Shown here piece by piece: positions 1 through 7,965 of a stretch of DNA of 64,000 nt. A program made the position numbers and the translations under genes. Each line of letters opens with the position of its first letter. Position 1 is the first letter of the stretch. Location: positions 1,054,001 to 1,118,000 of the forward strand of contig CAXYDR010000003.1 of assembly GCA_964276095.1 (NCBI GenBank), read 5' to 3'. A model generated the notes under the pieces. The model searched no databases. It was not told where the DNA came from and saw only the letters and a program-made list of their open reading frames with translations. The DNA comes from GCA-2733415 sp964276095 (GTDB lineage: Bacteria > Bacteroidota > Bacteroidia > Flavobacteriales > Flavobacteriaceae).

Positions 1-822
1 TGCAAAATAACCAACTCTAGGATCGTCCATTCGTGCCTCAAAATTATTGTCAGGCATTTCAATTAAACTGTGGTATACTTTTACACTAACGTTTCTACCA
101 TCAGTTACAGCATTAGAACCACCGTTTAAAACAGATGATTTTGAATACACATACTCAATTGCTAAATCCGTATTTAATGGGTAATTACGGATGGCGTTTA
201 TCTTGGTTTTATTCTTATCTAAGCTTCCTAAAGTAAATGATGTTGGAGATTGTCCTGGAAATTTAGGTGGCTTTACTTGAGACAGCGTTTCTTTTAAAAA
301 TAAATCATTCGCCTTAATTAAATATAAACCTTTTTCTTCATCGGTCGCTTCAATTTTAAGACTAGCCATAATTCCTTCACTAACATTTGCATTAGCCGAT
401 TTCGAAATTGGGTTATTAGGATCGAAATAGTAAGCATTGTTTTTAGCTACAAACTCTATTTTATCGAAATACTTATTTAATTCAAATACTTTTGAACCTC
501 TATATGAACCTCTAAATGTGCCAGCATCAGAAACACCATCAGCAATTTGACTAAAGTAGATAAATTCTTTTTTTAACTGATCCTTAGAAACTAACATTTG
601 AATTGATCCGTTAATAGTATCTTGATAAATGGTAAACAACCCTTCTATCTTTTTACTTGTTTTAACTAGGTCAGTTATTGTTTTTTTCTTGTCTTCCTTT
701 TTTTCAGGAGCTGCTTGTTCTGTTTTATTTTTTTTGTTTTTTCTTTTCTTTTTCTGAAAAGCAAAAGTGCTTGTTGTTCCTAAAACAAGAAACACAATTA
801 GTATACGGTGTAAGTTTTTCAT
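1..822 (-). CDS. Secreted zinc-dependent metalloprotease (DUF5118/DUF5117 family), 5' part only
   Basis: The reading frame starts at ATG 822 and stays open for 274 codons to the window edge, so the catalytic half is missing. Residues 1 to about 23 form a signal peptide ending near TSTFA, followed by a very lysine-rich stretch. After that comes a conserved region with phrases such as IADGVSDAGTFRGSYRG and later VYHSLIEMPDN, MDDPRVGYFA. I recognise these as the N-terminal DUF5118 and DUF5117 parts of the large (about 800 residue) Bacteroidota zinc metalloproteases, whose HExxH domain lies further on. It is probably exported and degrades protein outside the cell. The family call is from memory of the conserved phrases; substrate unknown. 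Confidence 0.8.
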   Translation of the reverse strand, partial: MKNLHRILIVFLVLGTTSTFAFQKKKRKNKKNKTEQAAPEKKEDKKKTITDLVKTSKKIEGLFTIYQDTINGSIQMLVSKDQLKKEFIYFSQIADGVSDAGTFRGSYRGSKVFELNKYFDKIEFVAKNNAYYFDPNNPISKSANANVSEGIMASLKIEATDEEKGLYLIKANDLFLKETLSQVKPPKFPGQSPTSFTLGSLDKNKTKINAIRNYPLNTDLAIEYVYSKSSVLNGGSNAVTDGRNVSVKVYHSLIEMPDNNFEARMDDPRVGYFA

Positions 823-884
823 CTAGTAAATGTAGGTCTAATTTATTTTTAGCTAAAAAAATTAACAATTCCTTAAGAGATACC

Positions 885-1286
885 TTATTTATAACTTTCT
901 GCTAAGCTTACTAATACCTGTATTGCCTTATTGGCATCTTTAACATCTACAAAAATATGATCGTGATAATAACCTGCAATTACATTACAGCTAATTTCAT
1001 GTTTCGCTAACTCATTAGAAAATAAAGCTGTTAAACCAACTGCCTCTAAAGAAGAATGTATTTGTAGCGTAATCCATGACGATACATATTCATACTTTAA
1101 TTTTAGTGCATCTGCCTTATTACGTTCTAGTACTATGGTTACGCCTTCAGCTTCTTTAAATTCGCAAACAGTATCGGATCTGTTAATACTATTTACATCC
1201 GTCACAGTACAAAACACATATTCACCTGAGTTTAATTTTGGTGTCATCCCTTGTATTAATACTGCTATATTTTTTTCTCCTGACAT
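885..1286 (-). CDS. ACT domain protein (DUF2241/ACT_3 type)
   Basis: A 133-residue soluble protein that matches the small ACT_3 family over its whole length. Diagnostic phrases are SGEYVFCTV near residue 22, EAEGVTIVL near 47, the block SSLEAVGLTALFS near 79 and IAGYYHDHIFVDV near 103. ACT domains bind amino acids or other small ligands; free-standing members of this family have no assigned reaction. It has its own ATG and lies 62 bp upstream of the metalloprotease on the same strand, so the two may or may not be cotranscribed. Family assignment is firm, function unknown. Confidence 0.8.
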   Translation of the reverse strand: MSGEKNIAVLIQGMTPKLNSGEYVFCTVTDVNSINRSDTVCEFKEAEGVTIVLERNKADALKLKYEYVSSWITLQIHSSLEAVGLTALFSNELAKHEISCNVIAGYYHDHIFVDVKDANKAIQVLVSLAESYK

Positions 1287-1377
1287 GTTATTTTCTTTGT
1301 TTTTCTATATTAATTAATTTTAACTATTTATGTTATAAATACAATGATTAAAATGTCATTTACTTTCTTATTTTTAT

Positions 1378-1488
1378 TTTTTTTCTTGATAAAAAAACGA
1401 AACAAAAAAATCAAGACAGACAAAAGGAAATTGCTAAAGCATCATTCACTCTCAAATCTGCATGCTTTAATCTTCGATTAGCAATTTC
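1378..1488. repeat. Intergenic hairpin element of flavobacterial type
   Basis: This stretch has stacked inverted repeats: TCTTGAT with ATCAAGA around 1384-1415, then GAAATTGCTAA (1427-1437) with TTAGCAATTTC (1478-1488), and inside that AAAGCAT with ATGCTTT. It does not encode a plausible protein. The opening part (tcttgat, an A-rich stretch, atcaaga) resembles intergenic sequence seen repeatedly in Flavobacteriaceae genomes. It may be a transcribed structure or an inert repeat. Confidence 0.5.
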
Positions 1489-1555
1489 GATTTTCCACTC
1501 ATTATTTCTTAGCCTGACGTTTAAGCCTGAATATATAGTATTCCTTTTAATTCAT

Positions 1556-2008
1556 TTATACTATTTCCTTTTCCATTACTGGTAAAAACCTTCCTTCTAT
1601 TGAACTTTCTAGCTTTTCGGTTACATTAAAACCAGCACTTTTATAGAACGCTTCCGCATTTGGATCAGCTACTAATGTTACCGTTTTATATTGCAGTTTT
1701 TTTATTCGTTCTAGAAAATCATTCATCAATATTTTACCAAAACCCTTTCCTATAAATTCTGGGGCTACAAACAGGAAGTTCAACGCTACCTTTGTATTCG
1801 TTTCTGGAAGAAAGGCATAAAAGCCCACTAGCTTATCATCTGCAACTAATTTAAATACCTGATTGTTGCTAACATAATCCGAACTAATAGTTAAATCTTC
1901 CTTCCAACCTTCAATTTGATCATCAGAATATCCCCAATATAATTTTGACCTAAGCGTTAGTGCTGTCAGTATATATGCATCAGTAATATTAGCTTTTATA
2001 ATTTTCAT
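1556..2008 (-). CDS. GNAT family N-acetyltransferase
   Basis: A 150-residue single-domain GNAT. The acetyl-CoA binding motif A is visible as FVAPEFIGKGFGKILM at about residues 80-95, and motif B as NAEAFYKSAGF near 117-127. The length is normal for a stand-alone GNAT. It would transfer an acetyl group to an amine, but nothing in the sequence or the neighbours names the substrate. A strong terminator palindrome (2063-2096) separates it from the genes upstream on the same strand, so it is probably transcribed alone. Confidence 0.8.
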   Translation of the reverse strand: MKIIKANITDAYILTALTLRSKLYWGYSDDQIEGWKEDLTISSDYVSNNQVFKLVADDKLVGFYAFLPETNTKVALNFLFVAPEFIGKGFGKILMNDFLERIKKLQYKTVTLVADPNAEAFYKSAGFNVTEKLESSIEGRFLPVMEKEIV

Positions 2009-2062
2009 TAGAATTGTTTAACACTCAAATTTAGTATTATTTTTTCAGCTTATATAAAACAA

Positions 2063-2096
2063 AAAAGCGGCTACTTAAATTTAAGTAGCCGCTTTT
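2063..2096. terminator. Perfect 34 bp palindromic terminator, copy 1
   Basis: AAAAGCGGCTACTTAAA followed directly by its exact reverse complement, giving a 17 bp stem with A and T tracts on both sides. It can stop transcription in either direction and sits downstream of the membrane protein gene at 2147-2680. The same palindrome with the same flanks occurs at 3512-3545. Confidence 0.85.
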
Positions 2097-2146
2097 AATA
2101 TATATTTTATGTTTCGGTTTTAAAACACTTGAGCAATAGCCATTGT

Positions 2147-2680
2147 TTACACTTGTTGTTGTGAAACCTTTTCTCTTTCTATTTTTTCCTTTTCTGCTAA
2201 ACTGTCAATAAAATATTCATATTTCCTTTTTTCATCGTTGGCTGAGACCTCCATATAACCCATTACTTCTTCAAGTAATTTTGAAAGAGAATAAATACTA
2301 TTTCTCTTTCTATTATTAAGTCTTAATGAATATCCTAAAACTGCTAATAAAATCGATAACCCTAGTAGGATAAATTTACTAAGACTAAGAAATATAGTAA
2401 TACCCTTTTTATTTAATTCAGAAAAAACCACATTATTAGACTCAATCGAATCGATTATTTCATTTGGAAAAAAACAACATAAACCTAAAACAAAAAACAA
2501 TAAAGAAAGCGTACCTAATACAATTCTAACCATATTTGATGTAGCATTTTTAGAGAATTTAATAACAATATGTTCTTTGATTTCTATATATACTTCTTTA
2601 AAGCGACCCAACTTAGTTTCTGTTTCTTTAATTTTGAAGAGTTTGTATTGTTTTAGCTCCTCATTTATATCTTTATACAT
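2147..2680 (-). CDS. Small membrane protein of unknown function
   Basis: I do not recognise this 177-residue protein. It has about 50 charged residues, then two hydrophobic segments at roughly 51-71 (VRIVLGTLSLLFFVLGLCCFF) and 96-116 (around FILLGLSILLAVLGYSL), then a charged, probably coiled-coil C-terminal tail rich in E and K. Both ends would lie on the same side of the membrane, most likely the cytoplasm. It sits 120 bp downstream of the RDD gene on the same strand and ends just before the terminator at 2063-2096. Confidence 0.55.
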   Translation of the reverse strand: MYKDINEELKQYKLFKIKETETKLGRFKEVYIEIKEHIVIKFSKNATSNMVRIVLGTLSLLFFVLGLCCFFPNEIIDSIESNNVVFSELNKKGITIFLSLSKFILLGLSILLAVLGYSLRLNNRKRNSIYSLSKLLEEVMGYMEVSANDEKRKYEYFIDSLAEKEKIEREKVSQQQV

Positions 2681-2800
2681 AGGTTTTAGTTAACTATTTA
2701 AATTGTTTTGTTAAGTTATTTTATTATCCATAAAGCTCCTAAACAAGGAAAAAATATGACCTATAAAAAGAGTTTTTTCATAAATGTATAAAGCCCTTTT

Positions 2801-3238
2801 TTATTTTTCATTTTCGCTTTTTTCAACTACTAATGTTTTGGTAAACTTATCATATAAATTTTGATTTTTTTTATCCCATAATATCCAAATAACTGGAATA
2901 AATAAATATGACGACACGTATTTTATACATTCGCGGATTGCACCATTTTCAGCTTTAGAATAATCTTCTCCAGTTTCTATAGAAATAACTTTCAGATTAA
3001 AAATACGATGTCCTAAATTACCTTTAAAAATAGGATAAAATACTGCCCCTGTAACAATTCCTAAAATTGCATAGTAAACAACTTCAATCAACTGAAAATC
3101 ACTATCCAAAAAAATAGAAAATGAGCTTCTAAATATTAAATAAAGACCTATTGATAATATTATTCCATCTACTATTGCTGCTAAAAACCTTTTCCCCTTT
3201 GATGCTATTTGGTAACCATGCTTGTGTTTTTCCTTCAT
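2801..3238 (-). CDS. RDD family membrane protein
   Basis: A 145-residue integral membrane protein with the RDD layout. An N-terminal helix carries the Arg and Asp in KRFLAAIVDGIIL (about residues 16-28), a second helix follows around 50-70, the cytoplasmic phrase GNLGHRIFNLKVISI leads into a third helix, and the end YDKFTKTLVVE is typical. RDD proteins are small membrane proteins of unclear function, in some cases proposed as Na+/H+ antiporters. The next gene on this strand is the two-helix membrane protein 120 bp away; a functional link is only a guess. Confidence 0.75.
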   Translation of the reverse strand: MKEKHKHGYQIASKGKRFLAAIVDGIILSIGLYLIFRSSFSIFLDSDFQLIEVVYYAILGIVTGAVFYPIFKGNLGHRIFNLKVISIETGEDYSKAENGAIRECIKYVSSYLFIPVIWILWDKKNQNLYDKFTKTLVVEKSENEK

Positions 3239-3562
3239 TTTGATTGTTATTTTGTTTTTATTATTAATCCCTCAAAGCTACTTATTTGTACATTCTCTTG
3301 AAATCACTAATGTTTGGTATTTCATTCTCCCTAACATTAGTGATACTTACTTCTAAAAAGAAATTTTTTATTTACCCTTGAAAAAAACAGCGCTTGTGTA
3401 ATTATATCCGAAAGTACTATGAATGCTACTACAACAGGTTCTCTAACAAGCCAGGACAAAGAAGATGTTTCTTTACCTTTTTGAAATATTATCGCTAAAA
3501 TTTTGCATAAAAAAAGCGGCTACTTAAATTTAAGTAGCCGCTTTTAATATATTATTTATGTT
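3239..3562. other. Gene-poor stretch between RDD and HbpS-like genes
   Basis: It contains a 12 bp inverted repeat, ATCACTAATGTT (3303-3314) and AACATTAGTGAT (3333-3344), around an 18 nt loop. It also contains the second copy of the 34 bp terminator palindrome (3512-3545). On the minus strand about 57 codons are open without an ATG and end at the stop 3339-3337, with a hydrophobic stretch that looks like a worn membrane-protein remnant. No intact gene is supported. Confidence 0.6.
3512..3545. terminator. Perfect 34 bp palindromic terminator, copy 2
   Basis: Identical to the palindrome at 2063-2096, including the flanking A run and the first bases after it. Here it lies 17 bp downstream of the stop of the HbpS-like gene and would end that transcript. 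Confidence 0.85.
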
Positions 3563-3961
3563 TTAGATTGCTAAAGCACCAGCTTCTGCTACAGTATGAT
3601 CGTTTTCAACTGAACTTCCACTTACTCCAATAGCACCAATAACATTACCATTAGCATCTTTTACTGGAACTCCACCAGGAAAAGTAATTAATCCGTTATT
3701 AGAATGCTCAATGTTAAATAATGGTCCACCTGGTTGAGATAAAGAACCTATGATTCCTGTATCCATATCAAAATAACGTGCTGTTTTTGCTTTTTTGATT
3801 GAAATATCTAACGAACCTAACCATGCACCATCCATACGTGCAAATGCAACTAGATTTGCCCCTGCATCAACAATTGCGATGTTCATTTTTGTATCGATTG
3901 CTGTAGACTTTTCTTTTGCTACTGCTATCATTTTTTCTGCTTGCGCTAATGTAATATTCAT
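3563..3961 (-). CDS. GlcG/HbpS family heme-binding-like protein
   Basis: A 132-residue protein covering one GlcG/HbpS domain. Characteristic phrases are AIVDAGANLVAFARMDGAW (about 29-47), the SIKKAKTA helix, the glycine-rich GGVPVKDANGNVIGAIGVSG (about 95-114) and an alanine-rich end. The family includes HbpS, which binds heme, and GlcG of unknown role in glycolate operons. No signal peptide is visible, so it is probably cytoplasmic. It has its own terminator (3512-3545). An AraC regulator lies 366 bp upstream on the same strand and may control it, which is inference. Heme binding is not shown by this sequence. Confidence 0.8.
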   Translation of the reverse strand: MNITLAQAEKMIAVAKEKSTAIDTKMNIAIVDAGANLVAFARMDGAWLGSLDISIKKAKTARYFDMDTGIIGSLSQPGGPLFNIEHSNNGLITFPGGVPVKDANGNVIGAIGVSGSSVENDHTVAEAGALAI

Positions 3962-4327
3962 ATCTATGTGCTTTTAAATTTATTGTTTTTACACTGCAAA
4001 GATACCACTAGAATAGCTACTTTAAGTTACTAAAAAAGGTCAATTACTTATGAAAAAAGGTCTATTTAATTTATTACTAATCTTGGTGAAGAACCAAAAC
4101 TTATCGTTTTTGTGAAAAATGTCATTTCGAAACGGAGCGAAGCAGAATTAGAAATCGCATTATGCTATAGTTCGTTGTCAAAAATAGTGTAGTTGAGTTT
4201 CTTGTGTGATTTCTCCTAAAGTCGAAATGACAAAAAATGGAATTCCCGCATGGGTAGCCATCAAGATGCCTTCTACGAAATAAGTACTGGCTAATCTATT
4301 GTGTCTTTTACATCATTCTTATAATAT
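3962..4327. other. Gene-free stretch with a dyad repeat
   Basis: No gene is supported. It contains the interspersed dyad described separately at 4120-4232 and the upstream region of the HbpS-like gene. I see no clear operator. Confidence 0.6.
4120..4232. repeat. Interspersed inverted-repeat element
   Basis: The ends are exact 11 bp inverted repeats, TGTCATTTCGA (4120-4130) and TCGAAATGACA (4222-4232). Inside lie a second pair, AGAAATCGCA (4150-4159) and TGTGATTTCT (4205-4214), with one mismatch. The phrase 'gtcatttcga..gcgaagc..agaaatc' is typical of short intergenic dyads scattered through Flavobacteriaceae genomes. It has no coding capacity. A related dyad lies at 16841-16912. Confidence 0.6.
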
Positions 4328-5158
4328 CTATATGCTTTTTGGACTCACCCCAAATTTATTCTTAAAAGCGGCACTGAAATTAGATAGGTTATTATAACCC
4401 AACTCTAAGTATATATCAGACGATTTTAAGGTTCCTTCTTCTAATAATTCCTTTGCTTTTACCAAACGTTTATCACGCAACCATTTCCCAGGAGAAACAT
4501 TATACTCATTTATAAAATGACGTTTGAATGTAGATAAACTCATATTACATAAAAAAGAAATTTCTTCTAGCGTAAGACTCGTATAGGTATTCTTCTCTAT
4601 TGTTTTTTGAAGTTCAGAAGTGTTTTTAGAAATTAGTGAGTATAAATAAGATTCAAAAACAACTCCATATTTACTGATTAAATATAACAACAACTCTTCA
4701 AATTTAACCGAAAGCAAACTTTCCATAAAAACAGAAGGAGCAGAACTTATAGTTGTTAATGAATTTAAATAAGAGCTAATAAATGAGTCATTCTGTATCG
4801 CAAAGTACGGCACTTCATTATTAGGTTTTACTTCTGTAGTATGTTTTTCAAGAAACTCTTTAAGTCTTTTATCTGAAAAGAATAATAGTTTACAAAAATA
4901 AACTGACTCCTTATCCAACAACTCAGTCCATAAACAGTTCCCCTTCTTTAGTAATAATGATTGCTCATTATTAACTGCTACAGCAACGTCAGAAAAGTGG
5001 ACCTCTTTTTTCCCTTCTTGAAGAAAACTGAACATGTGCATATTTAAATTAACCTTAGTTTTAATAACATCTTCGGTCATTTTAAAATCATAGATAAACA
5101 AATCAGTGTTGTCTATTGATTTTTCTAAATATAGCTCTGGTATGTTTTGTACTGGCAT
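4328..5158 (-). CDS. AraC family transcriptional regulator
   Basis: The last 100 residues of this 276-residue protein form the double helix-turn-helix of AraC/XylS: LEEISFLCNMSLSTFKRHF, then SDIYLELGYNNLSNFSAAFK and the end KFGVSPKS. The N-terminal 170 residues are a poorly conserved sensing domain. I place the start at ATG 5158 rather than a TTG at 5191, because a -7 box (TAAATTTG, 5187-5180) lies between them. The neighbours are a lipoprotein gene upstream and the HbpS-like gene downstream on the same strand. Target and ligand are unknown. Confidence 0.85.
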   Translation of the reverse strand: MPVQNIPELYLEKSIDNTDLFIYDFKMTEDVIKTKVNLNMHMFSFLQEGKKEVHFSDVAVAVNNEQSLLLKKGNCLWTELLDKESVYFCKLLFFSDKRLKEFLEKHTTEVKPNNEVPYFAIQNDSFISSYLNSLTTISSAPSVFMESLLSVKFEELLLYLISKYGVVFESYLYSLISKNTSELQKTIEKNTYTSLTLEEISFLCNMSLSTFKRHFINEYNVSPGKWLRDKRLVKAKELLEEGTLKSSDIYLELGYNNLSNFSAAFKNKFGVSPKSI

Positions 5159-5179
5159 TTTGTTATTTCTCTTGTTACT

Positions 5180-5187
5180 CAAATTTA
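5180..5187 (-). promoter_or_regulatory. Predicted -7 promoter box of the AraC gene
   Basis: TAAATTTG on the minus strand matches the Bacteroidota TAnnTTTG consensus, 21 bp before ATG 5158. No good -33 box is seen. Confidence 0.45.
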
Positions 5188-5225
5188 ACAATAATCATTC
5201 AGTTTATTGGAATGTGAGGGAAAAC

Positions 5226-5257
5226 AAAAAAGCCCAACATTACTGTTAGACCTTTTT
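5226..5257 (-). terminator. Imperfect hairpin terminator after the lipoprotein gene
   Basis: AAAAAGCCCAACA and TGTTAGACCTTTTT pair imperfectly around a TTAC loop, 19 bp after the stop of the gene at 5277. It looks like a diverged sibling of the hairpins at 9739-9760 and 11225-11246. Confidence 0.5.
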
Positions 5258-5276
5258 CTGTTTGTTTTGAATAGTA

Positions 5277-6662
5277 TTATTTATTCGGAAATAACACGTT
5301 TATTATTTCATCGTAAGTATTTAATACTGCTGTATGTACATTCATTTGTAATTTCACATTACCTGTAGTTGCCTCTAGGTTTTGAAAATTTTCAGTTGAA
5401 AAATACGCTAGCCTACCTTTTTTAGTTATTCCCCAAAGTAAGTTTTCCTTATTGGGATTAAATTTTATTTCATTTGTATACCTGAATAAAGCATTCCTAC
5501 CTTTTTCAATTAATACTACGTTTTTTAACTTAATTTCTTTGCCATTAGCATCAACATAAGTAACGAATATTTTCCCTCCTTTTGGGATATTAATAGGCCT
5601 GTCACAATTCACAAAACCAAAATTATTAACTTGTAGAGTACGAAGTATTTTTTGAGCTCCTTTTAGGTTTTTAATATCTTTACGAGCTCGAAACACTTTA
5701 TATTCTTGCAATTTAACATCATACGCATCCCATTCTTTTTCAATTGCCTCTCTTGCAGCTTCTACTCTTGCAATCTGTTTTGCATATTTTTTTTGATAAT
5801 CTTTTATCGCAATAGAATACTCACTATCATCTTTGAAAGATAAATAACATATACATTTTGTTTTTATTCCTTCTACTTTAACCCATGGTATAAAGGTTAC
5901 TTCAAAAGTTCCGTTTTTTAAATTTTTTAACTTGATATCCTTACTATCAAAACCACAGGATTGTCCATCAACAGGAGTAAACCAAACATTTTCGTATTTA
6001 CTTATTTCAGAGTTTTCATAAAGCATGTCTTCTATCTGAAAAGCATATCTTCCTGCTTTTTTGGGAGGAGTTGGTCGTTTTGGAATTTTGCTTAATTCTT
6101 CTTCTTTTGATTTAACTTGTATTTCATCTTTTCCGGTTTCAATCCAAACACCTGTTTCTTCTTCTAAATCATAAGTATTGAAATTAGTATCGTTTTCAAA
6201 ACTTTCCAGAGTAACTTTTATTTTACTTTCTTTATTTACATATAGTTTTTCTCCGTTTTTATCTGCTTTAATTTCAAACATTCCGGCAGATTCATAAACC
6301 ATTTGTTCTCCATTAATTTCGGCAGTCATAGGTATTCCAGCTAAATATATTTCTAATGGATTACTGAAGGATCTAAACTTTAAATTAACATCTTCTGTTA
6401 TAATATCTCCATTAGCATTTAAAAACGCGTTTTTTGGGATTTCAATTACAGCACCAGATTTGTGTTTAATAATAGTATCCTTAGCTGGGTTTATTTCAAA
6501 TTCATTGTATTTAATAAGCACATTTGAAATTGGAGGTTTCATAGCAAATGAAGTAGCTTCATTTTCAATTAATTCTTTAGGTTTTAATTCTTTTTTACAA
6601 GAAATAATTGCGCTAAATAAAATAAGGCTCGCGAAAATAATTTTTAGTCCTTTGGTGTTCAT
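5277..6662 (-). CDS. Predicted lipoprotein with a ZU5-like beta domain
   Basis: This 461-residue protein starts with a lipoprotein signal and a lipobox ending at Cys22 (SAIISC), followed by KKE, so it is probably membrane-anchored. Residues about 60-110 (TIIKHKSGAVIEIPKNAF and following) resemble the ZU5-like region in many Bacteroidota surface proteins. The middle (about 285-335) is a charged, probably coiled-coil segment rich in K, E and A. Next come repeats of beta-type sequence and the phrase LLWGITKKGRLAYF near 410. I know of no assigned function. It is flanked by a weak terminator (5226-5257) and is probably a single-gene unit. Confidence 0.6.
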   Translation of the reverse strand: MNTKGLKIIFASLILFSAIISCKKELKPKELIENEATSFAMKPPISNVLIKYNEFEINPAKDTIIKHKSGAVIEIPKNAFLNANGDIITEDVNLKFRSFSNPLEIYLAGIPMTAEINGEQMVYESAGMFEIKADKNGEKLYVNKESKIKVTLESFENDTNFNTYDLEEETGVWIETGKDEIQVKSKEEELSKIPKRPTPPKKAGRYAFQIEDMLYENSEISKYENVWFTPVDGQSCGFDSKDIKLKNLKNGTFEVTFIPWVKVEGIKTKCICYLSFKDDSEYSIAIKDYQKKYAKQIARVEAAREAIEKEWDAYDVKLQEYKVFRARKDIKNLKGAQKILRTLQVNNFGFVNCDRPINIPKGGKIFVTYVDANGKEIKLKNVVLIEKGRNALFRYTNEIKFNPNKENLLWGITKKGRLAYFSTENFQNLEATTGNVKLQMNVHTAVLNTYDEIINVLFPNK

Positions 6663-6771
6663 AAAGTAGGTAGGTTAGTTATATTGATTAGTTAGTTATT
6701 CTTATTCCATATTCTATGCACAACAATACTTAATTACGAATACTTACTAGGAATTGTTATTATAACACCTT

Positions 6772-7965
6772 TTAAATATTGAAATTTTTGACAACAATAT
6801 TCTTAACCGTGTTGTTTAGAGCCGCTATCCCCTCATAACTGGTGTGTTCTAAAACAATAACCACCATATCATCCTCTATGTATTGCGTAAGTCCTGTTCT
6901 AAAGCCATTCCATTTACCGTGATGATAAATTTTGTTTTGCTCATCAGTCTTAATTCTAAATCCAAATCCGTAAGGTATTTTTTTACCATGAACTGTTTCC
7001 CCTTTAGTATACATTTGCGCTAAAGATTCTTTAGAAAACAGTTTTTCATTATTTAGACCAAGCGTCCATTTAAATAAATCTTCTGTGGTAGAATACACAT
7101 TTTTATCACCTACAATAGCGTCATTTATGGTTTTGTTAATTTTAAGATGTCTCCATTTTCTATAAATCCTAAATCCATCTAATTGATTTGGTTTAATAGC
7201 GTCTTTTTCAAAACTGTATACAAATGAATCATTCATATCCAAGGGCTCAAAAATGTTCTTTTTTACAAAAGCACTAAAAGACAATCCAGAAACTTTTTCA
7301 ACTATAGAAGCCAATACTAAGTATCCCGTATTAGAATAATCGAAATTACGTCCTGGTTTATAGAACCTCTGAACCTTGCTTTTTTCCAACAAGTCCATCA
7401 TTTCAGTATTAGTAGGAGCCTTTTTCTGTTTCCATTTATGTTCAGCTACCCAAAAATATTTTGGTAAGCCTCCAGTATGATTTAATAGATTTTTAATAGT
7501 TACATCTTCATAAGGAAAACAAGGGAAATACGTATTTACGGTATCCGTAAGTTTAATTTGGTTCCTTTCATGCAATATCATGATAGCTGCAGCGGTGAAT
7601 TGTTTACTTACCGAAGCTAATTGAAATACCGATTTATCGTTTATTAATTCTTTCTTTCTAAAATCTTTATATCCAACCTGATTACTGTATAGTATTTTTC
7701 CGTTTTTCGCTACTAATAACGAGCCGTGGAAATCATGATTTTTATTAATACGATTCAATAACGCGTCTAATTTTTGACTTACTTTTTTAGTTTTCTTCTC
7801 AGAAAATCGCTCAATCGAAATGGGTTGATCCTTTTTGACTTCTTTTACAGATATTTTAGTGCTGAGTTGTTCATCTATATTTAATGAAGCTAAGGCATCA
7901 CTTAGTATATAACTACTAAAAGCTATTATTACAATTACCGCTATATAAACACTATATTTTTTCAA
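6772..7965 (-). CDS. Serine hydrolase, class C beta-lactamase/DD-peptidase fold
   Basis: A 397-residue protein with an N-terminal membrane anchor or signal (about 4-26). The three active-site motifs of the beta-lactamase-like family are present: SVSK at 118-121 (catalytic Ser118), YSN at 210-212, and HHG at 348-350. The fold is used by esterases, D-aminopeptidases and penicillin-binding-like proteins, so the substrate is open; it probably faces the periplasm. The only possible start in frame is TTG 7965, because an in-frame TAA lies four codons before it and the signal sequence begins right after. The low-efficiency start may keep expression low. Confidence 0.8.
   Translation of the reverse strand: MKKYSVYIAVIVIIAFSSYILSDALASLNIDEQLSTKISVKEVKKDQPISIERFSEKKTKKVSQKLDALLNRINKNHDFHGSLLVAKNGKILYSNQVGYKDFRKKELINDKSVFQLASVSKQFTAAAIMILHERNQIKLTDTVNTYFPCFPYEDVTIKNLLNHTGGLPKYFWVAEHKWKQKKAPTNTEMMDLLEKSKVQRFYKPGRNFDYSNTGYLVLASIVEKVSGLSFSAFVKKNIFEPLDMNDSFVYSFEKDAIKPNQLDGFRIYRKWRHLKINKTINDAIVGDKNVYSTTEDLFKWTLGLNNEKLFSKESLAQMYTKGETVHGKKIPYGFGFRIKTDEQNKIYHHGKWNGFRTGLTQYIEDDMVVIVLEHTSYEGIAALNNTVKNIVVKNFNI

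Noticed and set aside
678..905. Open frame on the plus strand over the end of the metalloprotease gene
   Set aside because: It is a shadow of the minus-strand reading frame and is very rich in F, L and S from the complementary A-rich codons; there is no start context.
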